Source: Adiantum capillus-veneris
Lineage: Eukaryota > Streptophyta > Polypodiopsida > Polypodiales > Pteridaceae
NCBI GenBank assembly: GCA_014529385.2
Contig: CM043945.1
Location: 148,541,241 to 148,601,240 of the forward strand
Reading direction: 5' to 3'
Length of the DNA stretch: 60,000 nt
Part shown: positions 24,444 through 35,602 of the stretch, piece after piece
Layout of the letters: every line of letters begins with the position of its first letter
Numbering within the stretch: the stretch's first letter is position 1
Program-made: the position numbers and the translations under genes
Notes under the pieces: generated by a model
Databases searched by the model: none
Seen by the model: only the letters and a program-made list of their open reading frames with translations
Told to the model about the DNA's origin: nothing

Positions 24444-25261
24444 ACAAAGGAACATGGATCGTGATCCATGTACCTTTGTGTCAGAATTTGATGAAACTTG
24501 ATACACAACTTTCCCTTGGTCTACTTATCCTAGCTATATGATTTTTTAATGATTTGGACCGGTTTAGGTCATCCAAAAGTCAAACGCTAAGTCTGCTTGG
24601 CAGTTTTTGGTCTTGAAATGCTTTTACCCCCTTTTGACCTACTTTTTGTACTTTTTTGGCTACCTTGTTTTTGGAAGTATTGTTTAAATTGTTCTCTGCT
24701 ATAGGTTGGCATGGCTTTGTCTAAAAAATAAAAAGTGCTACATGGATCACAATCCATGTTCCATCAGATCTCGACCCCAAATTTGACATGTTGACTACTT
24801 GTGATGTCAATAATCTACTCCCAATTTTTTTTTGGATTTAGACAACTTTTTGCCAATCAAAAGCAAAATTTTGTTTCTGCTCAACGATTTTTGGCTAGTT
24901 TTTATGTTTTGCTATTTTTACCTACTTCTTGCAATTTTTTATTAATGTGCCTTTTAGGACAGTTGTTTCAAATGGTATCAGCTATCCATTGCTCAAATTT
25001 TAGTCCCAAATGATGAAAAGGTACATGAATCGTCATCCATGTTTGTATGCCTTGTAGAGATCAAGTTCAAACCTTTTTTGAATAAGATCACTAAAAGTTG
25101 GAAAACCCAAAATTTTGGTCAATTTTCCAAGCTTTTGCAGGTTTTGACCAATTTCTTGGTTTACTTCAAAGTTTTAGATCTTATTTCTAGGAAGCACTCT
25201 TAACCCAATGATATCAATTTCTGGTCAAACTGTCACATAGTACATGGATTGCAATCCATGT
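24444..25261 (-). repeat. leader array of four palindromes (ACATGGAT type)
   Basis: Four copies of a 20-bp inverted repeat ACATGGATyr / (y)rATCCATGT at 24452-24471, 24740-24759, 25023-25042 and 25242-25261. The last is a perfect palindrome. The first extends to ~36 bp (24444-24479, ACAAAGG ... CCTTTGT) with two mismatches. Spacing is 288, 283 and 219 bp. On the minus strand three of the copies are preceded by a tCAAgTTTcaTC..AATTc.ga or close variant; the 25023 copy shows little of it. The array lies immediately upstream of the minus-strand gag pseudogene, the position of an LTR-retrotransposon leader. Confidence 0.8.
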
Positions 25262-25347
25262 TCCTCAACCGAACTGGATGAAACTTCCCAGTTTGCTTTT
25301 TTTGAATTTGGTGATCCCCTTTTGCACCAAATTTTGTGGTTTTGATA

Positions 25348-26095
25348 TGTAATGGGAATGACCTCTGAACTTTGAGAATAGCGAAATTAAGAGAATTAAG
25401 GTGAGCATTTTTGTGAGATCACTTTGAGAACATAGAGGGTGAACTTAGTTGATGGTAGCAACATAAACATAGTACTTAATTAACTTGGCATGAATAATAC
25501 TTTTGCAAGAGAGAGAGTATTAGAGAACATGACAATAGTTGAGGACCGGATTTACTTGGAGCCGGTCCCCCCTCCAAAAGGTGTTTGTATTATAGATTCT
25601 CCCATCAAGAGAGACTTTGTTACAATACAATCTTTGTGTTCCTTGTGACCTTGGTTATGCTATGAAGATGGAAAGCTTCATGCATCACGAGCTTAACATA
25701 AAGTTTGTAAAAAGCATTAACTATCCCAAGCCTCAGTCCCAAGGCCTCAAACACCTTTGCAAGTGGAGAGAGCTAGCGGGGAATGAGGGTAGGGAAGGGA
25801 AGAAGAAACATTCCATACGAAAAAGAAATAGTTCCTCACTTATCATCACTCTTCTTGCTTAGCATAACATAATAGCATAGTAATGAAGATGAAGAAGATG
25901 GCAAGATTAAGCATTGAAGCATGGCTCTTTGTTGGATTTGCATTCCATAGCCAAGAGTGTTGGTGTAGGCTTTCTACTTCTCAACAAGCTTGGAGAAGGA
26001 GAAGGAGATGGAGCTCTTGCATTTTGCACTCCACATGATGAGAGAATGTGTGTGAGTGTGTGTGGGAGAGTATACCCCCCTCTCATGTTTGGTCC

Positions 26096-26157
<62 letters not shown>

Positions 26158-26903
26158 TTATTTTATTATTTCATTTGTACATGTGTCCTCTTTTTCCTCT
26201 TTGAGAGAAAGAACTTAATTGTTTATTTTTATGTATCTAAATTCTCATTGGACCCCTTTAAAACCTATCCAATAGCATTCAAGCACATCATGAGGGCCAC
26301 ATGTGGAGGATCATTTGAACATGTGTCTTTTATGCTTATTAAGTCATTTGGTTGAGTTGAATACTTCAAAAACTTAGTCAATCAAGCAAGCATGTGTCTT
26401 TTATGCTTCTTAAGTCATTTGTTTTGAATTGAATACTTCAAGCCTTAGTCAATCAAGCATGGACGTTCATGCCTCTTGAGAATTTCTTTGAATTTAACAT
26501 TTCAAAAACCTTAGTCATTTAAGCATAAAAATCACCTCAAGCTTTGGGCAAGGTTCCCACAACCACTTTAAGCATCTTAGCACCTCATGCTTGGGTACGA
26601 TTCCCACCTCGAGGTTAGCCCTGGCTTGCGTAAGGCCAAAGTACTTTTTAACACTAACTTTTGGAGGTCTTTAATGAAGATAACCCTAAGGTCTTTTAAG
26701 CTCCATTAGATGCACATTGCTCTTTGATGGACTACCTCCGTTTGGATCCTTTTTGAGATGTAGCCATCTCTCCTCTTGGTCCCTTGTTGAGGTAAATCTA
26801 GAAGCACGTATTGCACATTGCTCTTTGGTAGACCGTTTCCTTTTGGACCCCTATTGAGATGCGACCATTTCTCCTTTTGGACCCCTGTTAAGATAGGTTT
26901 AGA

Positions 26904-26941
<38 letters not shown>

Positions 26942-27034
26942 CTTACTCTTGTGCCCCTTTTATCTTCCCATATTAAGTGATCAGTTTAATATGAGAAAAT
27001 CATTTGGTAAAGTTAGATATTATATTTTATGACA
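25348..27034 (-). repeat. 3' LTR of minus-strand family-A Ty3 element (A-1)
   Basis: On the minus strand it starts TGTCATAAAATATAA (27034) and ends CATTACA (25348), 1,687 bp. Both ends are duplicated in the partner LTR: 25348-25430 equals 36154-36236 and 26890-27034 matches 50109-50233. It is also homologous to 53436-55074. The 5 bp outside (TGATA, 25343-25347) nearly equals the 5 bp after the partner LTR (TGATC, 50234-50238), a plausible target duplication with one change. It contains a (CT)n tract (26098-26154) and a (CA)n tract (~26909-26934). Confidence 0.85.
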
Positions 27035-27512
27035 TACCTCTGTCTTGAAATCAAAGTCATCCTCGACTATAAGGTAGAGAAGATAAAGCCTAGGCATTAG
27101 TCCATGTTTCTTAGCGGGTAGAGGATTCCTTTTTACCCTAGGGCATCATTCTAGAATGGCTGACTAATCCATTTGGTACTCGAGAGACTTAGCTTCCGCA
27201 AGCATGTTTGCTCTTTAGTCTATATCATACTTTCAAAGTAGAGTAACAAGTTCTACTTGGTGTTTGGGAGACGTCGTCACCACAAACATGCATACTTTTT
27301 AAATTTTGTGCACAATAAAAGAAAGAGAATGAGTCTTATAAGACAAAACCATTGTTCATTTAAAATGCACTTTCATTTGCTTACTCTAGTTTAGCATTGT
27401 AAGCATTGACAAGGTTCGTATTATCCTTAAGCTAAGTTTCTTATCCATCTAGCATCTTTAAAAGCATAATCCTTAAACTTAACAAGATATCATAGAATAA
27501 TCTTACCGTTTC

Positions 27513-28558
27513 TTAGTACCTTGTCTTCGTGTGTGGAAGAATCGATTCGGGTTGCAACACCTCTTCTTGATCTTCGATCTCTAACGGGTCCTCCATTATT
27601 GGTTCTTTTTGTGGCTCTCCTTTGTAAGGCTTGAGTAGGCTCACATGGTTAACATTGTGAATGAGCCAATGGTTGGGTAACTTTAATTGATAAGCCATCT
27701 CATTGATTGGCTTAAGAATTTAAAAAGGACCGTAGTATCTTTTTACTAGTTTAGCATAATACTCTTGGTGGCCCGTAAGAATCTTATCCGTAGTATGTCT
27801 TAGATGAGCCTTGAGAAACTTTAGCAAGACCCAATCATTTTTCTTCAAAGGCTAAGGCTCTTTTGTGCTTATTAGCAGCAACCCTTTTTGCCTTTGCTGG
27901 AAGATGGATATAACCCTTTTTACTCTTTGGAAAAGATTCTTGTAAGTCTCGGCTATATTCATCAGCGAAAGGTGCTTTCCCCATAGAAGTATGTACAATG
28001 TCATTGTACACATACTCTATAAGAGGTAGGTACTTCTCTCATTGAGAACGTTAATCTACTTCCATGACATAGGCTTTTAGTATATTCAAGAATCGTTAGA
28101 TTAGTTATTTCACTTTGGTCATCCGTTTGTGGATGATAGGCCGAAAGATAAATTTAATCTGCTTCCTAGATTCTCAAAGAGACTTTTCTAGAAATTACTG
28201 GTCATTCAAAGATCTTTGTCCGACACTATGGATGTTGGCAAGCCATGATACTTGAAAATTTGAGATCTAAAGAGGGTTGTCGTTTGCCTTAATAGTCTAT
28301 TTGACAGGCATAGAGTGTGTTTTCTTGCTAAGCATGTTGATTGAAACAATCCAAGTTGCTTGCCTCGATCGAATTTTAATTTTTGGTATACCCGCATTTT
28401 GAAACATACTCTTGTATGTTTACTTTTATGGTAGACCAGCAGAAAGGAATCCCTCTTTGCCCCGCATAAGGAGAAGCATGGGATTCATACATGACTTTCT
28501 TATTGTATTGGTGAGTAACACATAGCCTATTGCCATTTGGAAGATAACCATCCTTCAA
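27513..28558 (-). pseudogene. A-1 integrase, degenerate
   Basis: Minus-strand pieces in order. 28558-28376 carries SHASPYAGQRGI ... VSKCGYTKN, the worn zinc-binding/N-terminal region. 28397-28206 is the catalytic-core piece ending GLPTSIVSDKDL (second catalytic Asp). 27698-27513 is the C-terminal end, LPNHWLIHNVNHVSLLKPYKGEP ... QPESIL, typical of Ty3 integrases with an H-x-V-F-H-V-S-x-L-K-like motif. Stops and frameshifts fill 27700-28200, so it is dead. Function when intact: cDNA insertion. Confidence 0.75.
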
Positions 28559-28604
28559 GGTGAATGGTTATTTTTTTCTTCCCTAATGCAAAGGTTGTAA
28601 TTAC

Positions 28605-29833
28605 CTACTTAAAGTCTTGGTCAGTAGCATACTCATCTATCGTAAAAGATAGATCATTGTGAGTTGCTATAGACACCACATTTACCCTTGGCTGTTGTGA
28701 AAGTGCATCGACCACTTGATTGTGCTTGCCACCAATGTGAGCAATATGAAATTTAAATTGCGAAAGAAATTTTTTCACCTCATTTGTTTGTCGGAGAGCT
28801 TGGTTTGCGTCATGAAGTTCTTGAGCTTTATGATCCATTCGTAGGATAAATGGAGCCCCCAAGAGATAGTGCTTCCATGTGTCTAGGGCATGTAGAACAG
28901 CTAAACGCTCTTTCTCATAAATGCCCAAGATCGGTTCATTGGCATTGAGCCTTCGCCTCTCATATGCTATGGCATGCCCTTCTTGAAGCAAAACTGCTCC
29001 AAGGCAATCACCACAAGCATCACATTGGACCTCAAATGGCTTTGAGAGACCCGGAACCATAAGGACTAGTTGGGAGGTAAGCTTCTCTTTGAGCTTGTCA
29101 AAAGCATTTTGTTTTCATTTAGCAGTCCATGAGTACTCAACGTTCTTCTTTGTTAAGTCATGCAATGGTCCTGCTATTTGAGACAATTTTGCTATGAAGC
29201 ATATATCGTATGCACACATACCAATAAAGCTTCTTAGCTCATGTAGATTCCTTGGATTAGGCCATGCTTTTATTACCTCCAACTTTGATGGATCCATACG
29301 GATACCATCTTGAGAGATAATGTGACCTAAATATTGAATCTCTTGTAGAAAAAATTCACTTTTCTTTTGATTAATGAAAAGCTTATTCTCTCTCACAACT
29401 TGAATGCAACTGGAGCATTTGTCAGTGATCATATTTAGTACTCTAAAGTCAACACACATGATATGTGTCATCTTTCTTTTGCACTAAAAGTACCGGTGAA
29501 CAGAATAGAGAGGAGCTAGGCCTCACCATCTCTTTTTCCACCAATTCATGCACTTGCCTCACGATCGATCTCCTCTTGTTGAGCTTATGAAACTCAATAA
29601 GGAGGTTTATTAGGCGATGAGCTTCTTAGTAGAAGCTCTATTGCATGGTCATCATCCCCTCGTTTTGGAGGTAGCTCACTAGGGATGTCATTAATGAAAA
29701 CATCTTGGAATCCATTTAGGAAATTAGACAACTCTAATTCCTCTTGATTCCCTTTATTTCTACTTGTGAAAACATTAGAATCATTTACAGATTCTCTAAC
29801 AAAAATCATATACGCAAAAATAGAGCTTTTCAT
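28605..29833 (-). pseudogene. A-1 reverse transcriptase and RNase H, degenerate
   Basis: 29833-29594 reads FQDVFINDIPSELPPKRGDDDHAIEL, the segment just before RT. 29471-29115 begins CVDFRVLNMITDK, then jumps directly to VRENKLFINQKKSEFF ... IQYLGHIISQDGI, so the middle of RT, including the YxDD catalytic motif, is deleted. 29060-28605 is RNase H (FEVQCDACGDCLGAVLLQEG, GIYEKERLAVLHAL, HIAHIGGKHNQVVDALS). The catalytic first Asp is kept, but Asp-His pairs are partly changed (RMDHKAQEL). A further frame break separates the pieces. Confidence 0.85.
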
Positions 29834-30582
29834 TGACTTATCAAAAGCGAACGTATTTACCAGGGTATGGTGTTCCCCGAATCATTAGCATCTATGTACA
29901 TGCTCTTTTTCCTATAGGTGAAATAGATTCTCCTTTCAGGGAACTTCATGTTGGCAGCCATGCGGTTGAACCATGGTGCCCTTAGGATAACATCCTCATG
30001 TTGGAAAGGAGAGATTAAAAAAAAAGTCTTCTTTGTCGATGTAGCTTTGGACATGAAGCTTCAACTTCCCAATCAAGGGAGTAACGGACGCTTTCTATCC
30101 CTTGAAAGTTGTGTCAGCAATTACAGTATCTCCCATCTCAAAAGCTTGAATGCCCAACTTGGTGGCCAACTCCGTGATATGAAGTTGTGAGTAGAGCCAG
30201 GATCAAACAAGATGAAGGCATCATGCTCCCTTACTTTCCCAAGCATAGGAGAGTGATGAATCTTTGCAATGAGCATCCTCTTTTGAAGCTTCAACCCTGG
30301 AAGCTCTAGGAGTGTCATTGCATACATTTCTTTTGGGGCAAGAACGATAACCATGTCCTTGCTCCCCACACTTAAAGCATTTATGGCCTTTACAAAAAAA
30401 ACCTCTAATTCTTTAGGAGAGAGCTTAATTTTACCTTTGTAAGCTCATTTCACCTTGACCTTGTTTTTGTTGGTGTTTGTGTTGCCTTGGGAAGAGTTTT
30501 GAGCATTGCTCTTCCCTTTAGCTTCATTTCGATCCTTGTTTTCCATGGGCTTGAAATTTCTTTTCTTGCTCCTTGTTGGAAA

Positions 30583-30829
30583 CTCGGGGGGTTCACCGTT
30601 CAATACCCCCCTATATAACGTGAATTCATGGGGTATTAAAAAAAACCCTCTTTTAACATACCTGAATGAATAAATGACCCCTTATTTTAGGAAAAATTTT
30701 CAAAATTGAATATAAAAACCCCTTATTTTAATGTATCTTTGTTAAACTGCCTAAAATTTTTGTATTTGAAAACCCCTCCTTTCGAACTCGCGTTATACAT
30801 TAACATGATTACATATTGCATCCCTTGAG
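30583..30829. mobile_element. 247-bp MITE-like insertion with 8-bp target duplication
   Basis: GTTGGAAA flanks both sides (30575-30582 and 30830-30837). In the homologous family-A copy (~56917) the sequence runs uninterrupted through this point, so the insert is real. The ends are weakly inverted (CTCGGGGGG left; CATCCCTTGAG right, i.e. CTCAAGGG inverted). No ORF; it holds two copies of ACCCCTTATTTTA (~30675 and ~30718). An 8-bp duplication fits the hAT superfamily. Confidence 0.65.
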
Positions 30830-31779
30830 GTTGGAAATCGATCCTTGAAGCAACCACAGTATGGTGGATGAATTTGATGATAGTGCTAGGTCGTTGTGAG
30901 TTGACATACTTGGCCATTTCTTTCGGTAATACCGCACAAAATTGTTGCTTTTGTTTGGCAAAGTCTATCCTTTGAAAGACTGTAGCTTTGATATGTAAAT
31001 CCAAAACTTGACCACATATTTGTGAATAGACTCATGTGAGAGAAGCTTCAAACTCCACCATTTGGTAAGTACTTTGTCCTTTACATTGCTTGAAAGGAAT
31101 TGCTTCATGATGGAAGCTCATAGAGTTTTTCATATCTTTGGGGCTTCACTTGTTTCCTTGAAGGCTAGCCCACCCTTGACGAACCGATTTTTGGAAGTGC
31201 ATAGCTACATGGTGTAGCTTAGAGGACTCCGTGAAGCCCTCGTCTCCAAAGGCCACATCAAATTGCTGGATGAAGGCCAATACTTTGTCGGTGGCACCAA
31301 AGGTGCCATCATAGGTGAGGAAAGAAATACTCTTTCCTCCCTCTATGAATTTCTTGAGCTTTTGGGACCTTCGCCATGCAAGGTAAGTTTTGCAATGTCC
31401 TCTCCTCTTGTATTCTCTAGGAGAATAACTATTGCTTTCGTTGAAAGAGGAGGAAGGTGAAGAAGAAAGGAGAAGAGGGTGACCTCTTTCTTGCCTTTTT
31501 CTTCCTTTGTTTCCTCTCTTCCCTTTGGAATGACAAAGAGAAGGACTATGGGTTGACCGTTTGCTCTTGGGAGGTGTTGGCAATAGTCTAGACCACAATC
31601 TTCATGGAGCCACATCTTTAGAGGAACTTACGGATTCACTTCTTTCTCATTCTTTGGATTCCTCCTCTCTTATGGGAGAGTCTCTTCTTTAGGGAGTCTC
31701 ATCAAGTGGCCTCCTAAAACTCTCTCTCCTCTTGGAGAGGAAGGGAAATCCCATAAGCACGAAGTTGTTGGGTAACTTC

Positions 31780-31969
31780 TGTTGGGGTATAGGCGTCTGT
31801 GCCTTGCCCGGCCGCCCAGAGTCTGGGCGCCCACTGACTTTTATACCTTATACATAGCATAAGTGTATAGGGGGCTGCTCACTCTTTGAGTCTCCCCACC
31901 CATATCTGTGTGTCGTGTGTCTCCTTCTCTCTCTCACTCTCCGTCTGTGGTGCTCCCCGATCCCCTTCA
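31780..31969 (+). repeat. 5' LTR of the deleted copia element
   Basis: Starts TGTTGGGGTATAGG, ends CCCCTTCA; matches 35413-35602 with three differences. It contains a hairpin CGCCCAG-AGT-CTGGGCG and a CT-rich 3' part. Confidence 0.95.
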
Positions 31970-31971
31970 AT

Positions 31972-31983
31972 TGGTATCAGAGC
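31972..31983 (+). promoter_or_regulatory. primer binding site, initiator-Met tRNA type
   Basis: TGGTATCAGAGC, the standard copia primer site, 2 nt after the 5' LTR end. Confidence 0.9.
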
Positions 31984-33503
31984 TATGGTGACCGCGGAGA
32001 GCACGACGGTTTTGAGAGCTTCGAGGCGATAGCTCGCTCGCTCTCGACGGTGGAGTTCGATCGCGGAGTTTCACGGAGAGCAATTTTAGCTTGAGGAGCA
32101 TTGTCTTTGGAGCTTAGGAGCTTGGTGTGGTCAAGCTTGGTAGAGGAGGCGGTTGCGGCTTCCTTGGTGAGAGGAGCTTTTGAGCTCAGTGGAGCTTGTT
32201 AGAGAAGTGCTCGGCGGAGGAGAGCTTGATATTCGAGTGCTTGGATGCTGTTGTGGTAGAGCTCTTGCGTTGGAGCTTGCATTGAGAGGACATTGCATCA
32301 TGCAGAGTGGAGCAGGAGCAGGTTCAAGACTGTGTGCAACTCGTTTTTGCCATTTTCAGGCTCCGAAACGCAGTTTTTTGCGTAGCTAAATCATACACAG
32401 TCAGATCTACATGATCCAGGAGTCTAGGTCAGGGTTTTGGCACGCTCTGGACGCGATGGTGATGTCTATTTGCTGAAATTCTGCTTTGAATTACAGCAGG
32501 TACAGCAGCAGGTTTATTTGTGCACTTTCGGGTCCCAAAAACACTGTTTTTGGTATATCTCACACACATGGAGTATTTTCTGCAGCAATCAGTAAATTCA
32601 TAGGTGTACACAAGTTTTTGGATATGCATTTATCCAGAGAGCCACTCATGCGAGAGTGAGCTATGTTGCCATGGTCTTGGCGGTTTATGTATGCCATATA
32701 TGGATTTGTGTATTTGTTTATGGCTGAGATTATTTGAGATTTGGCTCAATTTATAGAAGAAACTTTGTTGGATTTTATCCAGGTTCTCTCCATAGCTTCT
32801 ACGTATCCGTAGGTTTCTCTTTGACAGTTTAGTGCTTGAGTTTACTCCCACTTTGACAGGTGATTTTCAGTCATCATTTGGTTGGAGTTTGGAGTCACTT
32901 GTGTATGCCCTTGTGTGCCGTATTTCGCATTGCGCATAGCGACAGATCTTGCAAGGTTTTGTGAAATGTTGCTATAGTTATCTGGCAGACATTTGGTCAT
33001 CGATTGAAAGGTATTTTGGCAGCAATCATCACTCACATGTATGTCATTTGAGGTGCCGTTGAGTGGTACTCCGGCAAGAGCAGGTATGCTCATATGTATG
33101 ACTTTGTGAGGTGATTCCGGTCGAGTTTATTCCCGGATTGGCCATTGTGGCATATATTATTGTCTCTTTGAGGTTTACTGTTGAGATTTTGCTCCAGTTA
33201 CAAAGGAGACTCTGCCAAAATTTTGTCAGATATTTATACGCGATTGAGTCATATTGACTTGTGATTTTGTGCAAGGTTTTGCACGGTTATTGGTGCAACT
33301 TTGCATCAGGTTTTGAGCCATATTTGCAGACTTTTGTTGATGCGATTTGAGCCAGTTTAGGGCTGACTTGTATTGACATTGTGGGAGCTCTATTTTGGAG
33401 TGTGTCTCACAGGTTTTACATTGTGTTTCTGGCCATATTGGTAGACAGTTTTCAGGTGTTGTTGGTGAGGTGGTTTTGCTTTCTAGTTTGCTACATTGTG
33501 CTC

Positions 33504-34091
33504 ATGGCAGAGACAGGTGATCGATCAGATTGTGACCTCTCACAGATGCGCATGTTTGATGGGTCAGACTTTGCGGCATGGAGAGAGTGTATGCTTGACG
33601 CATTGACAAAGCGAGGGTTGCATCGACCATTGAGTGGTGATGCAGGTAGACCTTCAAACATGTTTGACGGTCAGTGGCAGGAGCTAGAGGAGATGGCACT
33701 ATCTACGCTCTCTTTGCACCTTGTTGAATCTGTATATGCTCTTGTTATGTATGAGACTACTTCGAGAGCACTTTGGCGCAGATTACATGATATGTATGAT
33801 AGATCCGAGTCATCACGGACTCGTGTGAGACATGTACATTCACGAGCACGCCGACAGGTGACATGTTGGTATTGTGGTCATTCTGGACACGTTAGACGGC
33901 GTTGTTTTCGTCATATGCGACATCGTAGGAGACATGGCAGTCTCAGAGATGTATGTAGTGATGCCATGGACTCAATTGCTTTGACAGTTGAGGCAGATGT
34001 AGTGTCGGAGTATACTAGTGACGGGGAAGTCACTTTTACCTCGAGCTATGCACGAGATGCTATACATGTGGATAGTGCACTCCCTTCGTAG
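33504..34091 (+). CDS. copia-type Gag (195 aa)
   Basis: ATG at 33504; the frame is open further upstream but this ATG starts the recognisable domain. The N-terminal part (FDGSDFAAWRECMLDALTKR ... ALWRRLHDMYD) follows the copia gag pattern, in which a conserved W precedes the L..L....LW..L..MY segment. The CCHC knuckle CWYCGHSGHVRRRC is at 33864-33905, followed by a basic tract (RHMRHRRRHG). The stop TAG at 34089-34091 is directly before the protease-like frame, in the same phase. Gag would package element RNA into virus-like particles. The length is short for a copia gag, so part of the middle may be deleted. Confidence 0.8.
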   Translation: MAETGDRSDCDLSQMRMFDGSDFAAWRECMLDALTKRGLHRPLSGDAGRPSNMFDGQWQELEEMALSTLSLHLVESVYALVMYETTSRALWRRLHDMYDRSESSRTRVRHVHSRARRQVTCWYCGHSGHVRRRCFRHMRHRRRHGSLRDVCSDAMDSIALTVEADVVSEYTSDGEVTFTSSYARDAIHVDSALPS

Positions 34092-34346
34092 TGGTTGCTA
34101 GACGCAGATGCTATGTTTCATGTCACGCCGCATCGTGCATGGTTTTGTAGCTATTCTAGCGGGATGCTTGGCAGTGTACGTTTGACCAATGGATCGGTGC
34201 ATGCGATAGCAGGTGCAGGAGATGTGAGACTGTCATTACCGAGTGGTGCATCTTACTTGTTACGACATGTGCGCTATGTACCCGATTTGACAGTGAGTTT
34301 GATCTCGATTGGTCAGCTTAGAGATTGTGGATGTCAGATTTCGCTA
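34092..34346 (+). pseudogene. copia protease fragment with altered catalytic motif
   Basis: Same frame as gag, after its TAG. It reads WLLDADAMFHVTPHRAWF, then VRLTNGSVHAIAGAGDVRL and LRHVRYVPDLTVSLISIGQL, the order of a copia aspartic protease. The catalytic D-S/T-G is replaced by D-A-D (34101-34109), so it should be inactive. TGA at 34347 ends it. Confidence 0.75.
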
Positions 34347-34514
34347 TGAGAGCGAGATTTTGTGATGCATTTGGGTTCGCTAGTGATTGCGAGAGGTGCC
34401 AGGAGTGGTATAGGTTACCCATTGCATGTGGATCACGGGAGAGACGGTTTTGTCTCTGTGATCATGCAGCCAGGTAGAGAGTGAGAGAGCAGGCGAGTCT
34501 CTTTTGCTTGTGGG

Positions 34515-35333
34515 TTGCAAGATGCTTTGCATGGAGTGGAGAGTAGTGAGCTCGTTGTGCACACAGTTGGGGCACGACTTGAGGAGTCACACAGAGAGGT
34601 GACAGAGTCAGACATGCATGCTTTGCTAGTGACTAAGCAAAGCAGAGAGTCAGTTGTGCGAGATACTTCTATGCAGGATAGACAGGTAGAGAGGTCTTGC
34701 TCTAGTGAGTCACGACAGGAGGACGTTGTGCAAGAGTCTATGCATACGGAGTTAGAGCATGAGAGCTCTAGTGAGTCGCAGCAGATTGAGTGGTCATGTT
34801 TGCAGTGGATGATTGCAGGGGAAACTGAGATGTCAGCGATTATGCAGTCATTTCTTTCTATGCTCGACAGTGAGCATGGGGATATAGTTGTGCAGGATAT
34901 GTCTTCTAGCAGACACCTAGAGCAGCTGGTTTGCTCTGAGGTTGCACGACGGGTTGATGCGTCTTTTGCGGACAGTCAGGAGATGCATGTGGCTGACACG
35001 CCTTGTCAGTCAGAGATGCCTATTGCCAGGGATATATATGTTGATGCATGCTCCGTAGAGCTAGCAGGGCCTGCTAGCATTGCATCGGCATTCGGTGGTC
35101 TCATGTATGAGATGCTGATCTTGAGACCGGATATCGCAGCTGCAGTGGGAGCATTTGCAGTTGGGGTTGTCAGTCGTTTGTTGACTGATGATGGCATAGT
35201 GCACGAGGGAGATATGCAGGTATTGCGTACATACTTGCAGTACGTGTGTGGTACGTCTGGTGGTGTATGCACTTACACGGGAGCAGGACAACCGGATGCA
35301 CACGATCACAGCCAGCCAGTGGGCATCGGTTGA
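34515..35333 (+). CDS. residual pol ORF ending in a copia RT tail
   Basis: Same phase as gag and protease, entered after stops at 34347 and ~34482. The first 170 residues are acidic and Ser/Gln-rich (SSESRQEDVVQESMH, SSESQQIEWSC) without a known domain. The last third (SAFGGLMYEMLILRPDIAAA, VGVVSRLLTDDGIVHEGD, LRTYLQYVCGTSG) matches the segment after the catalytic part of copia RT. Integrase and the RT core are missing. It ends 79 bp before the 3' LTR. Probably a fusion scar of the internal deletion rather than a working protein. Confidence 0.55.
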   Translation: MQDALHGVESSELVVHTVGARLEESHREVTESDMHALLVTKQSRESVVRDTSMQDRQVERSCSSESRQEDVVQESMHTELEHESSSESQQIEWSCLQWMIAGETEMSAIMQSFLSMLDSEHGDIVVQDMSSSRHLEQLVCSEVARRVDASFADSQEMHVADTPCQSEMPIARDIYVDACSVELAGPASIASAFGGLMYEMLILRPDIAAAVGAFAVGVVSRLLTDDGIVHEGDMQVLRTYLQYVCGTSGGVCTYTGAGQPDAHDHSQPVGIG

Positions 35334-35401
35334 GAGCGGTTTTCTCTCACCTTTTGTAGTCTTTAGACTAGGTTCCCTTGCTTAAAGGCACAGTCGCCTT
35401 T

Positions 35402-35412
35402 AAGTGGGAGGT
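35402..35412 (+). promoter_or_regulatory. polypurine tract
   Basis: AAGTGGGAGGT directly before the TG of the 3' LTR. Confidence 0.7.
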
Positions 35413-35602
35413 TGTTGGGGTATAGGCGTATGTGCCTTGCCCGGCCGCCCAGAGTCTGGGCGCCCACTGACTTGTATACCTTATACATAGCATAAGTGTA
35501 TAGGGGGCTGCTCACTCTTTGAGTCTCCCCACCCATATCTGTGTGTCATGTGTCTCCTTCTCTCTCTCACTCTCCGTCTGTGGTGCTCCCCGATCCCCTT
35601 CA
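35413..35602 (+). repeat. 3' LTR of the deleted copia element
   Basis: 190 bp, TGTTGGGG ... CCCCTTCA, then ACTTC target duplication. Confidence 0.95.

Noticed and set aside
22022-25261. CRISPR-like array, because of regularly spaced repeats
   Set aside because: Four palindromes at 219-288 bp spacing with related spacers, next to a retrotransposon gag in plant DNA; spacing and context are wrong for CRISPR.
33381-33503. Upstream extension of the copia gag frame before ATG 33504
   Set aside because: The leader sequence is open by chance; gag-like residues start only after the ATG at 33504.
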